DNA of 64,000 nt. Source: CAIYTF01 sp963664845 (GTDB lineage: Bacteria > Bacteroidota > Ignavibacteria > Ignavibacteriales > Ignavibacteriaceae). The translations under genes were made by a program, and so were the position numbers. Under the pieces are notes generated by a model. That model worked only from the letters and a program-made list of their open reading frames with translations. It was not told the origin of the DNA and ran no database searches. Shown here piece by piece: positions 9,210-17,984 of the stretch; position 1 is the first letter of the stretch; every line of letters starts with the position of its first letter. The stretch lies in NCBI GenBank assembly GCA_963664845.1, contig OY761615.1, forward strand, positions 4,092,001 to 4,156,000. The letters run 5' to 3'.

Positions 9210-12200
9210 TTAAATCTTCCGTTGCAGAACGTCAGTCATTAGTGCTATGAGATCACTTTTATCAAACGGCTTTGAAATATAATCCGTGCAGCCCGCTTCA
9301 AGGAATTCTTCCTTGTCACCCACCATTGCAAAAGCCGTGATTGCGATGATCGGCACTTTTTGATATGACTTGATTTGTCTTATCATCTTTGTTGTCTGTA
9401 CACCATCGGTTCCTTTGCCCAGGTTAATGTCCATCAGTATCGCGGCATATTCTTCGGTGTTGACTTTCTTCAGCGCTTCTTCTGAGGTTTCTGCAAAATC
9501 AATTGAACAAATGCGTTTCAGCATCAATTCCACAAGGTTGCTTGCGATTGGATCGTCTTCAACATATAATACTTTGGGCAATCCTTCCTCCATGGTTGGT
9601 TTCTTCACTGTTGACCCGGATCCGCTTACCCCATCTGAAGGATATGGGGAAGTTTCGTCGTTAGTTCCAGGTTGCTGGAAGCGTACCGTGAATGTGGTTC
9701 CCACCTCAAAGGTGCTTTCCACCGATAACTGACCATTCATCATCTCAGTAAATTTTTTGGTGATTGTCAAACCAAGACCGGTTCCTTCAAATCTGCGTCC
9801 CAGCCCCTCGCTCACTTGTCTAAACTCCTCAAAAATTACGTTCAGGTTCTCTTCTGAAATACCAAGTCCGGTGTCTTTGATCTTAATTGCAACCCAGGTA
9901 TTGCCATCTGAATTTTCCATGACAACTTCCAAACGTACGCTTCCCACCATGGTATATTTTATTGCATTATTGATCAGGTTATTGAGTATTTCCCGGAACA
10001 TGCGTTCATCCAGGGGCAGGTATATCTCTTCAACCGGAATATCGATCTTAAGTAACAACTTCTTTTTGTTGGCCGCCGGTTCAAAAACCTTGTGTATTTC
10101 CCTGATAATCGGCACGATGTTTAATTTTGTAAAATTAATTTCAAGCTTTCCTGCCTCAATGCGCGAGAGATCGAGAATCAGGTTTAAGGTTTCCAGAAGT
10201 CTGGTGCCGCTGGAGTGAATGGTGTCGGCAAATCTTTTGGTACTGGCATCAATAGCTTCGGTGCTGAGTATTTCCGAATACCCCAGGATACCCATCATGG
10301 GCGTTCGTAATTCGTGGCTCATATTTGCCAGGAAACTGGATTTCAGGCGGCTCATTTCTTCCGCTTTTTCCTTTGCAAGGTTTAGTTCTTTTGCAACCCG
10401 TTTTCGTTCTGTTATATCCATCTGGATACCCAGAAACTGTTTAATCTCGCCCCGATCATTTCTGATTGGAGTGATAAGGGCATCTGACCATAATAGTTCC
10501 CCGGATTTTTTTTTATTGAGAAATTCCCCGCGCCAGGCTGTTCCGGAGAGAATGGTTTCCCATAGATTGGCATACTCCTCGTTGGTTGTATGTCCGGATT
10601 TCAAAACACTTGGTTTCTTCCCCAAAACTTCGGTGGCTGAATAACCGGTAATCTCCTCGAAGGTTCTGTTCACATATTCAATGTTTCCGCTGAGGTTGGT
10701 GATGATAATAGCCGCCGGGCTCTGTTCAACCGCCATCGAAAGCTCTTTGACTTTGTCTTCAGCGCGCCGTTGTTCTGTTATATCGGTGAGAACACAGTGC
10801 GTCTGTTTAAATACGCCCGTTGAAGTAAGGGCAATTCGACCGTCGAATGCAACTATGGCATTTGCCCTGTTCTTCTTCACCATAACATATTCACTGTGGA
10901 TCTTACCGGTTCTTTTAAAGAGCTCAAAGCGTTGGGTGAATGTGTCAATGTATTCAGGGAGCAGCAATTCACCAAACCACTTACCAATTACTTCATCGCG
11001 TGAATATCCCATTGACTGGAGCCAGGTCTCATTAACCTCAGTGATAATAGCATCTTCGTTGAGTGACTGATACCCTACCGGTGCTTTATCAAACAGAGCT
11101 TTGAATCGTTCTTCACTCTCCAGAAGAGCAATTTCGGCATTTTTGCGGTTCGTAATATCCTGAATAACGCCTGCTACTAATACCGGCACCTGTTGCGAAT
11201 TATATAACAGCTCAGCTTTTGAGTGCACATATCTTATCTCGCCGTCATTCGCGCGTCTTATTTGATATTCTGCGTTATATTCGGCTCCGCTGGTTATCAG
11301 TCGTTGTAAAAGCTCATCCATTTTGGCGCGGAATTCCGGGAGTACTGCATTCTGTACCTGTTCCAAAGTAAGCTCATTTTCTTTTCTTGTGAAGCCATAA
11401 ACGGAAAAGGCCTCCTCAGAACCCCAGATACGTTTAGTCTTAAGATCCAGTTCCCAATTTCCCACTTGGGCAATTCGCTGTGCATTGCGGAAACGGTTCT
11501 CCAGTATATTCCGTTCGGAAATGGTTCGTGCCTGTTGCAGATTCTTCAGGGCAAGGCTGGACAGTTGTTCTGCAACCAGAAACAGTGCGTCGCATATTTT
11601 TGCAAACTGTTCTTTAGGCAGCGAGGGCACTTCTTCAAGTGCTGAACGAAATTCTCTCGGGTCGGCACCAATCTCATTTCCATAGGCGAGAATTGTTTGC
11701 CGGTCCACCGATTCATCCAGAACCTGTCCTACAAGCCAGCTGGCTATATGTTGATCTCCGACACAAATACTTGCTCCACCATCCCATAATCCTCCGCTGA
11801 GGCACGGTTGCAGGATCGCCCCTCCTGGATTCGTTCGACCAAGGGCAGCATCTGAATGATAACAGTTGGCTAATCCCTTTTCTGTTTTCCGGATTATGTC
11901 CTTGCACAGTCTGCAAAAATTACTGGCCTTGGTTATGGGCCTTCCCTGGCTGTCGGTTATTAAAGAAGCCACACCCCAAGCGCTTGACAGTGCGTCCTGG
12001 ATTTTTTGAATTTCGTTAACATCGAACAGATCTTCAAATTTAATATCGGTAGTGTCTTCAAGTGGGTTGGTGAGCGCAATCAGTTTGTGCTGAAGAGCTT
12101 CTTCGGCATCCTTTTTTGCTTTCTGGCTCTTTTTTCGGTCAATCGCCGCGATAATGGCTGGAACAAGCCGTGTCAGGTTATCTTTAATGAGATAATCATC

Positions 12201-12500
12201 AGCACCTGCCTTCATACACTCAACAGCGATCTCCTCGTTGGTAGACCCTGTTACCAGGATGAATGGAGTTGCAGGGGCAAATTGATTTCTGAGGAGCAAA
12301 GCATCCATGCCGGTGAATCGGGGCATGGAATAATCTGAGAGAATGATATCCGGGGAGAAAGATGAGAGTAATTTGAGAAAGTCGTCGCTGGATGCGGTAT
12401 TTTCGGTTACGAATGCAATACCACTTCTCTTTATTTCATATTTAATGAACTCGATATCGGAAGGCAGATCTTCCACTAATAATATTTTTAATATCCCCAT
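9210..12500 (-). CDS. Hybrid histidine kinase REC-PocR-PAS3-HisKA-HATPase-REC
   Basis: About 1096 residues. Order: N-terminal receiver (residues 1-125, phospho-Asp in IILSDYSMP), PocR ligand-binding domain (about 155-320, with the Cys-rich FCRLCKDI, CYHSD and QPCLSGG segments), three PAS domains (about 330-450, 460-580, 590-700), HisKA with the phospho-His in NMSHELRTPM, HATPase_c (N box NNLINNAIKY, G1 DTGLGIS, G2 GTGLGLT), and a C-terminal receiver (phospho-Asp in ILMDINLG, Lys in YISKPF). Soluble, so likely senses a cytoplasmic signal. A GTG at 12512 gives a longer reading; I prefer the ATG at 12500, although GAGG is about 12 bp upstream. Paralog of the gene at 17985-21083. Confidence 0.9.
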   Translation of the reverse strand: MGILKILLVEDLPSDIEFIKYEIKRSGIAFVTENTASSDDFLKLLSSFSPDIILSDYSMPRFTGMDALLLRNQFAPATPFILVTGSTNEEIAVECMKAGADDYLIKDNLTRLVPAIIAAIDRKKSQKAKKDAEEALQHKLIALTNPLEDTTDIKFEDLFDVNEIQKIQDALSSAWGVASLITDSQGRPITKASNFCRLCKDIIRKTEKGLANCYHSDAALGRTNPGGAILQPCLSGGLWDGGASICVGDQHIASWLVGQVLDESVDRQTILAYGNEIGADPREFRSALEEVPSLPKEQFAKICDALFLVAEQLSSLALKNLQQARTISERNILENRFRNAQRIAQVGNWELDLKTKRIWGSEEAFSVYGFTRKENELTLEQVQNAVLPEFRAKMDELLQRLITSGAEYNAEYQIRRANDGEIRYVHSKAELLYNSQQVPVLVAGVIQDITNRKNAEIALLESEERFKALFDKAPVGYQSLNEDAIITEVNETWLQSMGYSRDEVIGKWFGELLLPEYIDTFTQRFELFKRTGKIHSEYVMVKKNRANAIVAFDGRIALTSTGVFKQTHCVLTDITEQRRAEDKVKELSMAVEQSPAAIIITNLSGNIEYVNRTFEEITGYSATEVLGKKPSVLKSGHTTNEEYANLWETILSGTAWRGEFLNKKKSGELLWSDALITPIRNDRGEIKQFLGIQMDITERKRVAKELNLAKEKAEEMSRLKSSFLANMSHELRTPMMGILGYSEILSTEAIDASTKRFADTIHSSGTRLLETLNLILDLSRIEAGKLEINFTKLNIVPIIREIHKVFEPAANKKKLLLKIDIPVEEIYLPLDERMFREILNNLINNAIKYTMVGSVRLEVVMENSDGNTWVAIKIKDTGLGISEENLNVIFEEFRQVSEGLGRRFEGTGLGLTITKKFTEMMNGQLSVESTFEVGTTFTVRFQQPGTNDETSPYPSDGVSGSGSTVKKPTMEEGLPKVLYVEDDPIASNLVELMLKRICSIDFAETSEEALKKVNTEEYAAILMDINLGKGTDGVQTTKMIRQIKSYQKVPIIAITAFAMVGDKEEFLEAGCTDYISKPFDKSDLIALMTDVLQRKI

Positions 12501-12823
12501 GAATAGCTGCACCTCATTAAATTAACAAAATATAAAAGGACTGTATTTCCCCAAATTATACAATTTCCTGAAACACAGCAGTTCTTTGGCATTATCTCTA
12601 AGCCAGGTATTGGCAATTCGTTCGTAGCATAACACATCGCATTCTTGTCCGAAAATGACGTAAAATAAGCTCTCCGGTAAAATTATCGAAAATATTGTCA
12701 ATATTTTAAATTATTTGTAATAAGACCATGCAGCGCTTGGGGAGCTATATCCCTTCCGCGGTGGTTTCTTAAGCCGGTTTTTTACTGGCACCTCACCCAA
12801 AAAGGCTGCAACTGCCTATAGGG
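12501..12823. other. Intergenic region with a 19-bp near-perfect palindrome
   Basis: About 320 bp between the response regulator stop and the downstream kinase. No gene seen. A perfect inverted repeat AAAATATTG-T-CAATATTTT occupies 12689-12707. It may be an operator or a promoter-proximal binding site for the 9210-12500 gene, which starts about 190 bp further along the minus strand. Confidence 0.35.
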
Positions 12824-13279
12824 CTAACTTTTTGAGTGCATTTCATTGGGGATTTCGTTAAAAGCAAGCCAGTAAACTCCAATATGGCTTGCCACGTTAA
12901 CGAATTCCAGAAAATCAACCGGTTTTCGTATAAAGCTGTTAGCCCCCAGATCATAACTTGCCAGGACATCTTGCTCTTCTTTCGACGACGTAAGAATAAC
13001 CACAGGGATATGCCTTGTGGTGGGTTCTCCACGCAATTTTTTAAGCACTTCCAATCCGTCAATTTTTGGCAGTTTCAGATCGAGGATAATGAGAGCCGGT
13101 AATGGATCAATCGGTCTTTCCTTATGAGCTCCGGTGCCCAGCAGACAATCAAGCGCCTCAACTCCATCACGAGCAACAACTATATTGTTGGCGATGTTGT
13201 TCTTTTTCAGAGCCCGAATTGTTAATACTTCATCATCGGGATTGTCTTCTACCAAGAGAATAGTTTTTACCGTTACCAC
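12824..13279 (-). CDS. Rcp1-like single-domain response regulator
   Basis: 151 residues, one receiver domain. Acidic pocket in LLVEDNPDDE, phospho-acceptor Asp in LIILDLKLPKIDG, conserved Thr/Ser in VILTSSKE, and Lys in SFIRKPVDF. The long loop GTGAHKERPIDPLP before the phospho-Asp strand is typical of Rcp1-type regulators that pair with phytochrome-like kinases. No output domain, so it acts by protein contact or phosphotransfer. The GTG start at 13279 abuts the TAA of the upstream kinase, with GGAG 6 bp ahead, so the two are translationally coupled and are probably cognate partners. Confidence 0.88.
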   Translation of the reverse strand: MVTVKTILLVEDNPDDEVLTIRALKKNNIANNIVVARDGVEALDCLLGTGAHKERPIDPLPALIILDLKLPKIDGLEVLKKLRGEPTTRHIPVVILTSSKEEQDVLASYDLGANSFIRKPVDFLEFVNVASHIGVYWLAFNEIPNEMHSKS

Positions 13280-16024
13280 TTAGAGCTCCTTCTTTGGATT
13301 AAGAGTAAAATAAAATGTAGCACCTTTTTCAACTTCGCCGTCGGCCCAGGCTCTGCCGTTGTGGCGGTGTATAATACGTTGAACCGTGGCCAATCCAATA
13401 CCTGTACCGGTGAAATCAGTTGGATGATGAAGGCGTTGGAATGGCGAAAACAACTTGCCGACATACTGCATGTTGAAGCCGGCTCCGTTGTCACGAACGA
13501 AATATGCTCTTTCGTTTTCAATCTCTTCTACACCAAAGATAATTTTGGCAATCGGTCTTTTGGAGGTAAATTTCCAGGCATTTTCCAATAAATTTTGCAT
13601 CACTGATTTCATCAGACTGGAATCTGCCCATTCCGTCAGGTCGGGCGTAATAATCACGTCAACCACCCTGTCCGGGAAAGAGTGCTTCAATTCAGTTATA
13701 ATGGATTCTGTCATTGCGCTCAAATCTACAGGGGTGAAGCGCATGGTGGTACGGGAAACCCTGGCAAGCTGAAGCATGTCATCAATCAACAACGCCATAC
13801 GTTGTGCTGCTGAACGCACACGGTTAAGGTAACTCTTTCCTTCATCATCTAATTTTTCGTAATAGTCCTCAAGTAGTGCCTGACTGAACCCATCAATACT
13901 TCGCAAGGGTGCCCGAAGGTCATGGGAAACAGAGTAACTGAATGATTCCAGTTCCCTGTTTGTTGCCTCGAGTTGCTGAGTGCGTTGCAGTACTCTTTGC
14001 TCAAGCTCTTCATATAGCCGCACGTTCTCCATAGCCCTTGCAGCAGCATCTGCAAGTGTTTGCAGTAGTTGCACTTCAATGTCCGAAGGGGAATAGGGAG
14101 TGCTCCAGTATGCTGCTATCACGGCAATTGGCTCAACAATCATGACTGGGATCATTGCGATGCTTTTAATTAACGACGTATTATAGTTATCCAATTGAAT
14201 TCTTTTGTCACACGAAATATCTTGAACTATTGCTGACGTATGGTTTCGGATTACCCAGCCACTCAGGCAGGAATCGAGTGGCGCCTTTTTCCCCTTCCAT
14301 GATGGCGAAATGGCATCATCCACTCCAAATCTGCAATTTCCATCATCGAAAAACACTACTGTAACACCGCTTGAATTTGCCAGCTTTTTGGCTGAAGAAA
14401 ACGTAATTTGTTCAATGGTTGGTAAATCGTGAGCCGACGAAAGATCCTTGACGGAACTGATCAACTGGTGGAGCAAAGTATTTAATTGGGTGACCTCAAT
14501 CTCTGACTGCATCCGTTCGGTAATATCATACGACAGGATGACCACGCCCTCGGGGATCGGTTGTATGCTGAGATCGAACCAACCCCTGTTGCCATCAGGG
14601 AAGGTGAACTCATTTATCAAACGTTGCGATTTCCGGATTTCCAGACATTCCTTTATTTTTGCAAAGACTTCAGTTGTTTCGATACCGGGCCACATATCCA
14701 TATAGCGTTTTCCAAGAAGCTCGGTTTTCGGACGGCGATTTTGCGCATCGGCGGGATCGTTCAGGTAAAGATAACGCCAATCGAAACCAATGATCTGACA
14801 CCCCTCAAGCATAATATCAAGCGTAGATCTGAGTCTTTTTTCACTTAGCTTGATTGCTTCCTCGGCTCTCTTCTGTTCAGAGATATCGTGAACAGTAGTG
14901 ATTACATAGTTTTGGCCTCCAAGTTCAACCTGATTCAGGTTGAGCGATACAGTAAGGGCCTTTCCTGTTTTCGTATAGACTACCTTTTCATGCTCACCTA
15001 ATGCGCCATATTTTTCGATATCTTCAAGTGTATGTTCCTGGCTTTCCGGCGGTATAATTCCCAATTCAACTGAAGTTTTTCCCAGAACTTCAACTTTGCT
15101 GTAGCCAAATAGATTTTCAAATGCCTCATTCACATCAGCAAAGGCATTTCCTGGAAGCTTCGTTAACGCAGCCGGGATTCCGGCCTTACCGAAAAGTACC
15201 GAATACTTCAATTCGCTTTCTCGGAGAAAAAGTTCAGCCTGTTTTCTTTCGGTGATGTCCCGGGTTATCGAAAACAGATGATCTGAGCCGTTCAACGAAA
15301 TTATTGTGGCAGATATCAAAACCGTAATTGGGCGTTTGTCCTTTCTTAACAGAACCGTTTCAAAGTTTTTTATGCGCTTGGATGCAGCCAACTCTTCAAC
15401 AAATGCTTTTCTCTTTTGTGGGTTTGGCCACATCGTAATTCGCAGTGAGGACTTTCCCAAAACGTCTTCACGACTATACCCGGTCAATTCGGTAAACCCA
15501 TCATTCATATCAACATAAACTCCATCATCCAAACGGGTAATGGTCAATGAGTCCGGGCTTGTTTGGAAGGCATTCGCAAAAAGCTCTTCGGCAAGTCTGT
15601 GCTGTTCCACTGCAAGTTTTAGATTATTATATAAGGCAAGGTGGGTTTTCACTCTTGCAAGAACTTCAATAGCGTGGAACGGTTTGCTGATAAAGTCTGC
15701 AGCCCCAGCCTGGAATCCTTTTAACTTTGATTGTTCATCCTCCAATGCACTGATAAAAATAATTGGAATGTATTTTGTCTTTTCATCTGTCTTCAATTGC
15801 CGGCATATCTCGAAGCCATCCATTTCCGGCAGTTTTATGTCGAGCAGTATTAAGGAAGGTGTTTTTGCCTTAATGCTTCGTAACGCCAGTTTTCCACTCG
15901 TCACAGGCCTCACCTTATAGTTCGCACTTTCAAGAATTTCTATCAGGAGCTGCAGGTTTTCTCTTTTATCATCTACAGCAAGTATCTCCTCTCTTACAGA
16001 AGAATTTATTTCAAGCTGATTCAT
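13280..16024 (-). CDS. Histidine kinase REC-PAS3-GAF-HisKA-HATPase
   Basis: 914 residues. N-terminal receiver (about 10-130, phospho-Asp in ILLDIKLPEMDG, Lys in FISKPFH), three PAS domains (about 145-265, 270-390, 395-515), a GAF domain (about 520-680, containing LDSCLSGWV), a coiled linker, HisKA with SYSVSHDLRAPL and HATPase_c with NLLENAWKF, DNGAGF and GTGIGLA. The SVSHDLRAPLRSIDGF sequence is that of phytochrome-type kinases. No chromophore Cys of a true phytochrome was identified and no PHY domain is evident, so light sensing is not supported. Its start overlaps the previous kinase gene by 14 bp and its stop abuts the response regulator, forming a three-gene operon. Confidence 0.9.
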   Translation of the reverse strand: MNQLEINSSVREEILAVDDKRENLQLLIEILESANYKVRPVTSGKLALRSIKAKTPSLILLDIKLPEMDGFEICRQLKTDEKTKYIPIIFISALEDEQSKLKGFQAGAADFISKPFHAIEVLARVKTHLALYNNLKLAVEQHRLAEELFANAFQTSPDSLTITRLDDGVYVDMNDGFTELTGYSREDVLGKSSLRITMWPNPQKRKAFVEELAASKRIKNFETVLLRKDKRPITVLISATIISLNGSDHLFSITRDITERKQAELFLRESELKYSVLFGKAGIPAALTKLPGNAFADVNEAFENLFGYSKVEVLGKTSVELGIIPPESQEHTLEDIEKYGALGEHEKVVYTKTGKALTVSLNLNQVELGGQNYVITTVHDISEQKRAEEAIKLSEKRLRSTLDIMLEGCQIIGFDWRYLYLNDPADAQNRRPKTELLGKRYMDMWPGIETTEVFAKIKECLEIRKSQRLINEFTFPDGNRGWFDLSIQPIPEGVVILSYDITERMQSEIEVTQLNTLLHQLISSVKDLSSAHDLPTIEQITFSSAKKLANSSGVTVVFFDDGNCRFGVDDAISPSWKGKKAPLDSCLSGWVIRNHTSAIVQDISCDKRIQLDNYNTSLIKSIAMIPVMIVEPIAVIAAYWSTPYSPSDIEVQLLQTLADAAARAMENVRLYEELEQRVLQRTQQLEATNRELESFSYSVSHDLRAPLRSIDGFSQALLEDYYEKLDDEGKSYLNRVRSAAQRMALLIDDMLQLARVSRTTMRFTPVDLSAMTESIITELKHSFPDRVVDVIITPDLTEWADSSLMKSVMQNLLENAWKFTSKRPIAKIIFGVEEIENERAYFVRDNGAGFNMQYVGKLFSPFQRLHHPTDFTGTGIGLATVQRIIHRHNGRAWADGEVEKGATFYFTLNPKKEL

Positions 16025-17795
16025 TGCCTCGCCTTTCCAATTGTTCTTCCAATAAGGTGAGCAATTCTTCGTGCCGGATAGTTTCTATCATTCGTATTGC
16101 CGTCGTTTTTATGTCATCACTAAGTGCCGGATTTTGTCTGATCACGCTAATGCAAGCCTCCGAATCCAGTTCCTCCAAAGGTTTAATCAAGTCTTCAATA
16201 AATTGCCGGGAAAATTCATGTATGTTTTCACTTGACAATTCGCAGGGTTCTTCTGTTAAAATTGCTTCCTCTTCGTATTGATAGGCTATTCCCAAATGTT
16301 TTGCAATCGTATTCAACAGGTCCATTTCATTAAACGGTTTTCGAACGAAGTCGTCACAGCCGGAATCAAGCACCATTTGTCTTTCCTCTTCAAACACATG
16401 AGCCGTTACGGCAATAATTTTTGTTTTCATACCGTTTGGTAGATCTTTAATTATTTTGGTTGCCTCGATCCCATCCATTATCGGCATTCTCATATCCATG
16501 AGGATCAAATCCGGCTGCCACGATTTAAATTGTTCAACAGCTTCTTTGCCGTTGCCCACATCCTTAATTACAATGCCAAGAGGCTCAAGTAGCTTGTGAA
16601 GCAGCAATCGGTTATCCGCATGATCTTCTGCAATGAGAATTCGTGGTTTTTTAAACCCATCTGCAATTCTCACAGCTCTGGCCGATCTTAGGTTCGTAGT
16701 GTTTGTTGAAAGATGAATCACAGTTACAGGAATAGCAAAGTGAATAACCGTTCCCTTGCCGGGGTTGCTCTCTAACCCGATTTCCCCGCCCATTAGTACA
16801 ACAAATTGTTTGCTGATGGCTAACCCCAGGCCGGTCCCGGATTCTCTTATGTCGTCGTTGTTGAGCTGAACAAATGAACTGAATATTCGTTCTCTGTCCT
16901 CCCGCTTAATACCAACGCCGGTGTCCTCAACCTCAAAACGCAAATTCATTTTTGAAGCTGATCTCTTTCCGGTCACGGTAACGCGGAGGATTATTCTCCC
17001 ACGATGAGTAAATTTAGTTGCATTCCCAATGAGGTTTATGATCACTTGCCTTAGCTTTGCGGCGTCGACCAGAATATGTTGCGGCAAATCTCGTGCGAGC
17101 TCAACCTCGAAAGCCAGTTCTTTCTCTTTGATCTTTGGTTCAAGCAGAGCACCGATCTCAACAAGCATCCGGGGCAAGTCTGTGTTCTGTTCTTTAAGGA
17201 TCACTTTACCCGTTTCAATTTTTGAGATATCCAGGATATTGTTGATTAGTTCCAGCAAGTGTTCACCGCTTCGCACGATAATGTCCGCGTAGGCAAGCTG
17301 ATCCGCGGAGTCGAGAATCGGACTTTTCATCAAACGCGAGAATCCGAGGATAGCATTTAGTGGGGTACGAAGTTCGTGGCTCATGTTGGAAAGGAAAATA
17401 CTTTTTGCCTTGCTTGCAGCTTCCGCCTGCTCTTTTGCTTCCCTGGCCTTTCTTTGCGCTCTTCGCATTGCCTCAGCTACACCTGAAATTAGTGAGCAGT
17501 TCAGAAAAAAAACGGCCAACCCAAGCCAATCACCAGGTTTTACTATTATTGCCTGATAAATAAAAGCCGGCCAGATATAAAGAACTATGAAGCACGAGAG
17601 CGCAGTACCAAAGAGACCTGCGTACAGACCGCCATATAACGCAGCCATCATTATAGCCGGATAAAAAGTTAACCAGGTGAGCTGAGTGCCAAGTGCTCCC
17701 AATGGCCAAACGCGTAATAGCACAGCAAAAAATATGAGCGCGATAGTGACCAGAAAAGGTTTACTCTTAATTATTATTCTGTGTGTCGGATTCAT
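16011..17795 (-). CDS. Membrane hybrid histidine kinase (DUF4118-like TM, HisKA, HATPase, REC)
   Basis: About 594 residues. Hydrophobic segments between residues about 10 and 110 (for example FLVTIALIFFAVLLRV and LAVFFLNCSLISGV) resemble the four-helix DUF4118/KdpD-type membrane module. A coiled coil rich in Arg/Ala/Glu follows, then HisKA with NMSHELRTPLNAILGF, HATPase_c (DTGVGIK, GTGLGLA), a receiver (phospho-Asp in LILMDMRMPIMDG, Lys in FVRKPF) and a C-terminal tail of about 100 residues without a recognised domain. The ATG at 17795 is preceded by GAGGA; a TTG at 17819 would add eight residues. First gene of the three-gene operon, ending 14 bp inside the next kinase. Confidence 0.88.
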   Translation of the reverse strand: MNPTHRIIIKSKPFLVTIALIFFAVLLRVWPLGALGTQLTWLTFYPAIMMAALYGGLYAGLFGTALSCFIVLYIWPAFIYQAIIVKPGDWLGLAVFFLNCSLISGVAEAMRRAQRKAREAKEQAEAASKAKSIFLSNMSHELRTPLNAILGFSRLMKSPILDSADQLAYADIIVRSGEHLLELINNILDISKIETGKVILKEQNTDLPRMLVEIGALLEPKIKEKELAFEVELARDLPQHILVDAAKLRQVIINLIGNATKFTHRGRIILRVTVTGKRSASKMNLRFEVEDTGVGIKREDRERIFSSFVQLNNDDIRESGTGLGLAISKQFVVLMGGEIGLESNPGKGTVIHFAIPVTVIHLSTNTTNLRSARAVRIADGFKKPRILIAEDHADNRLLLHKLLEPLGIVIKDVGNGKEAVEQFKSWQPDLILMDMRMPIMDGIEATKIIKDLPNGMKTKIIAVTAHVFEEERQMVLDSGCDDFVRKPFNEMDLLNTIAKHLGIAYQYEEEAILTEEPCELSSENIHEFSRQFIEDLIKPLEELDSEACISVIRQNPALSDDIKTTAIRMIETIRHEELLTLLEEQLERRGNESA

Positions 17796-17984
17796 GGTTC
17801 CTCGTATGCTGCAAATCAATTATTAACCGTATTTCTGTTATCTTAGGTTTCGTCAGCCAAATGACCCGAAGAGAGAAGTTCTCTGCTCTTTCCTCTGTGG
17901 AATGAGGATCGCACAAAAACAGCGCTATCCCATTCCAAACATCTTATGCCCGCAATATCTCCTTACGCAAACATCCGTAAGTGC

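Noticed and set aside
13280..16024. Phytochrome photoreceptor identity for the 914-residue kinase
   Set aside because: The kinase core is phytochrome-like and pairs with an Rcp1-like regulator, but no PHY domain or chromophore-binding Cys region is seen; the sensor part is REC-PAS-GAF.
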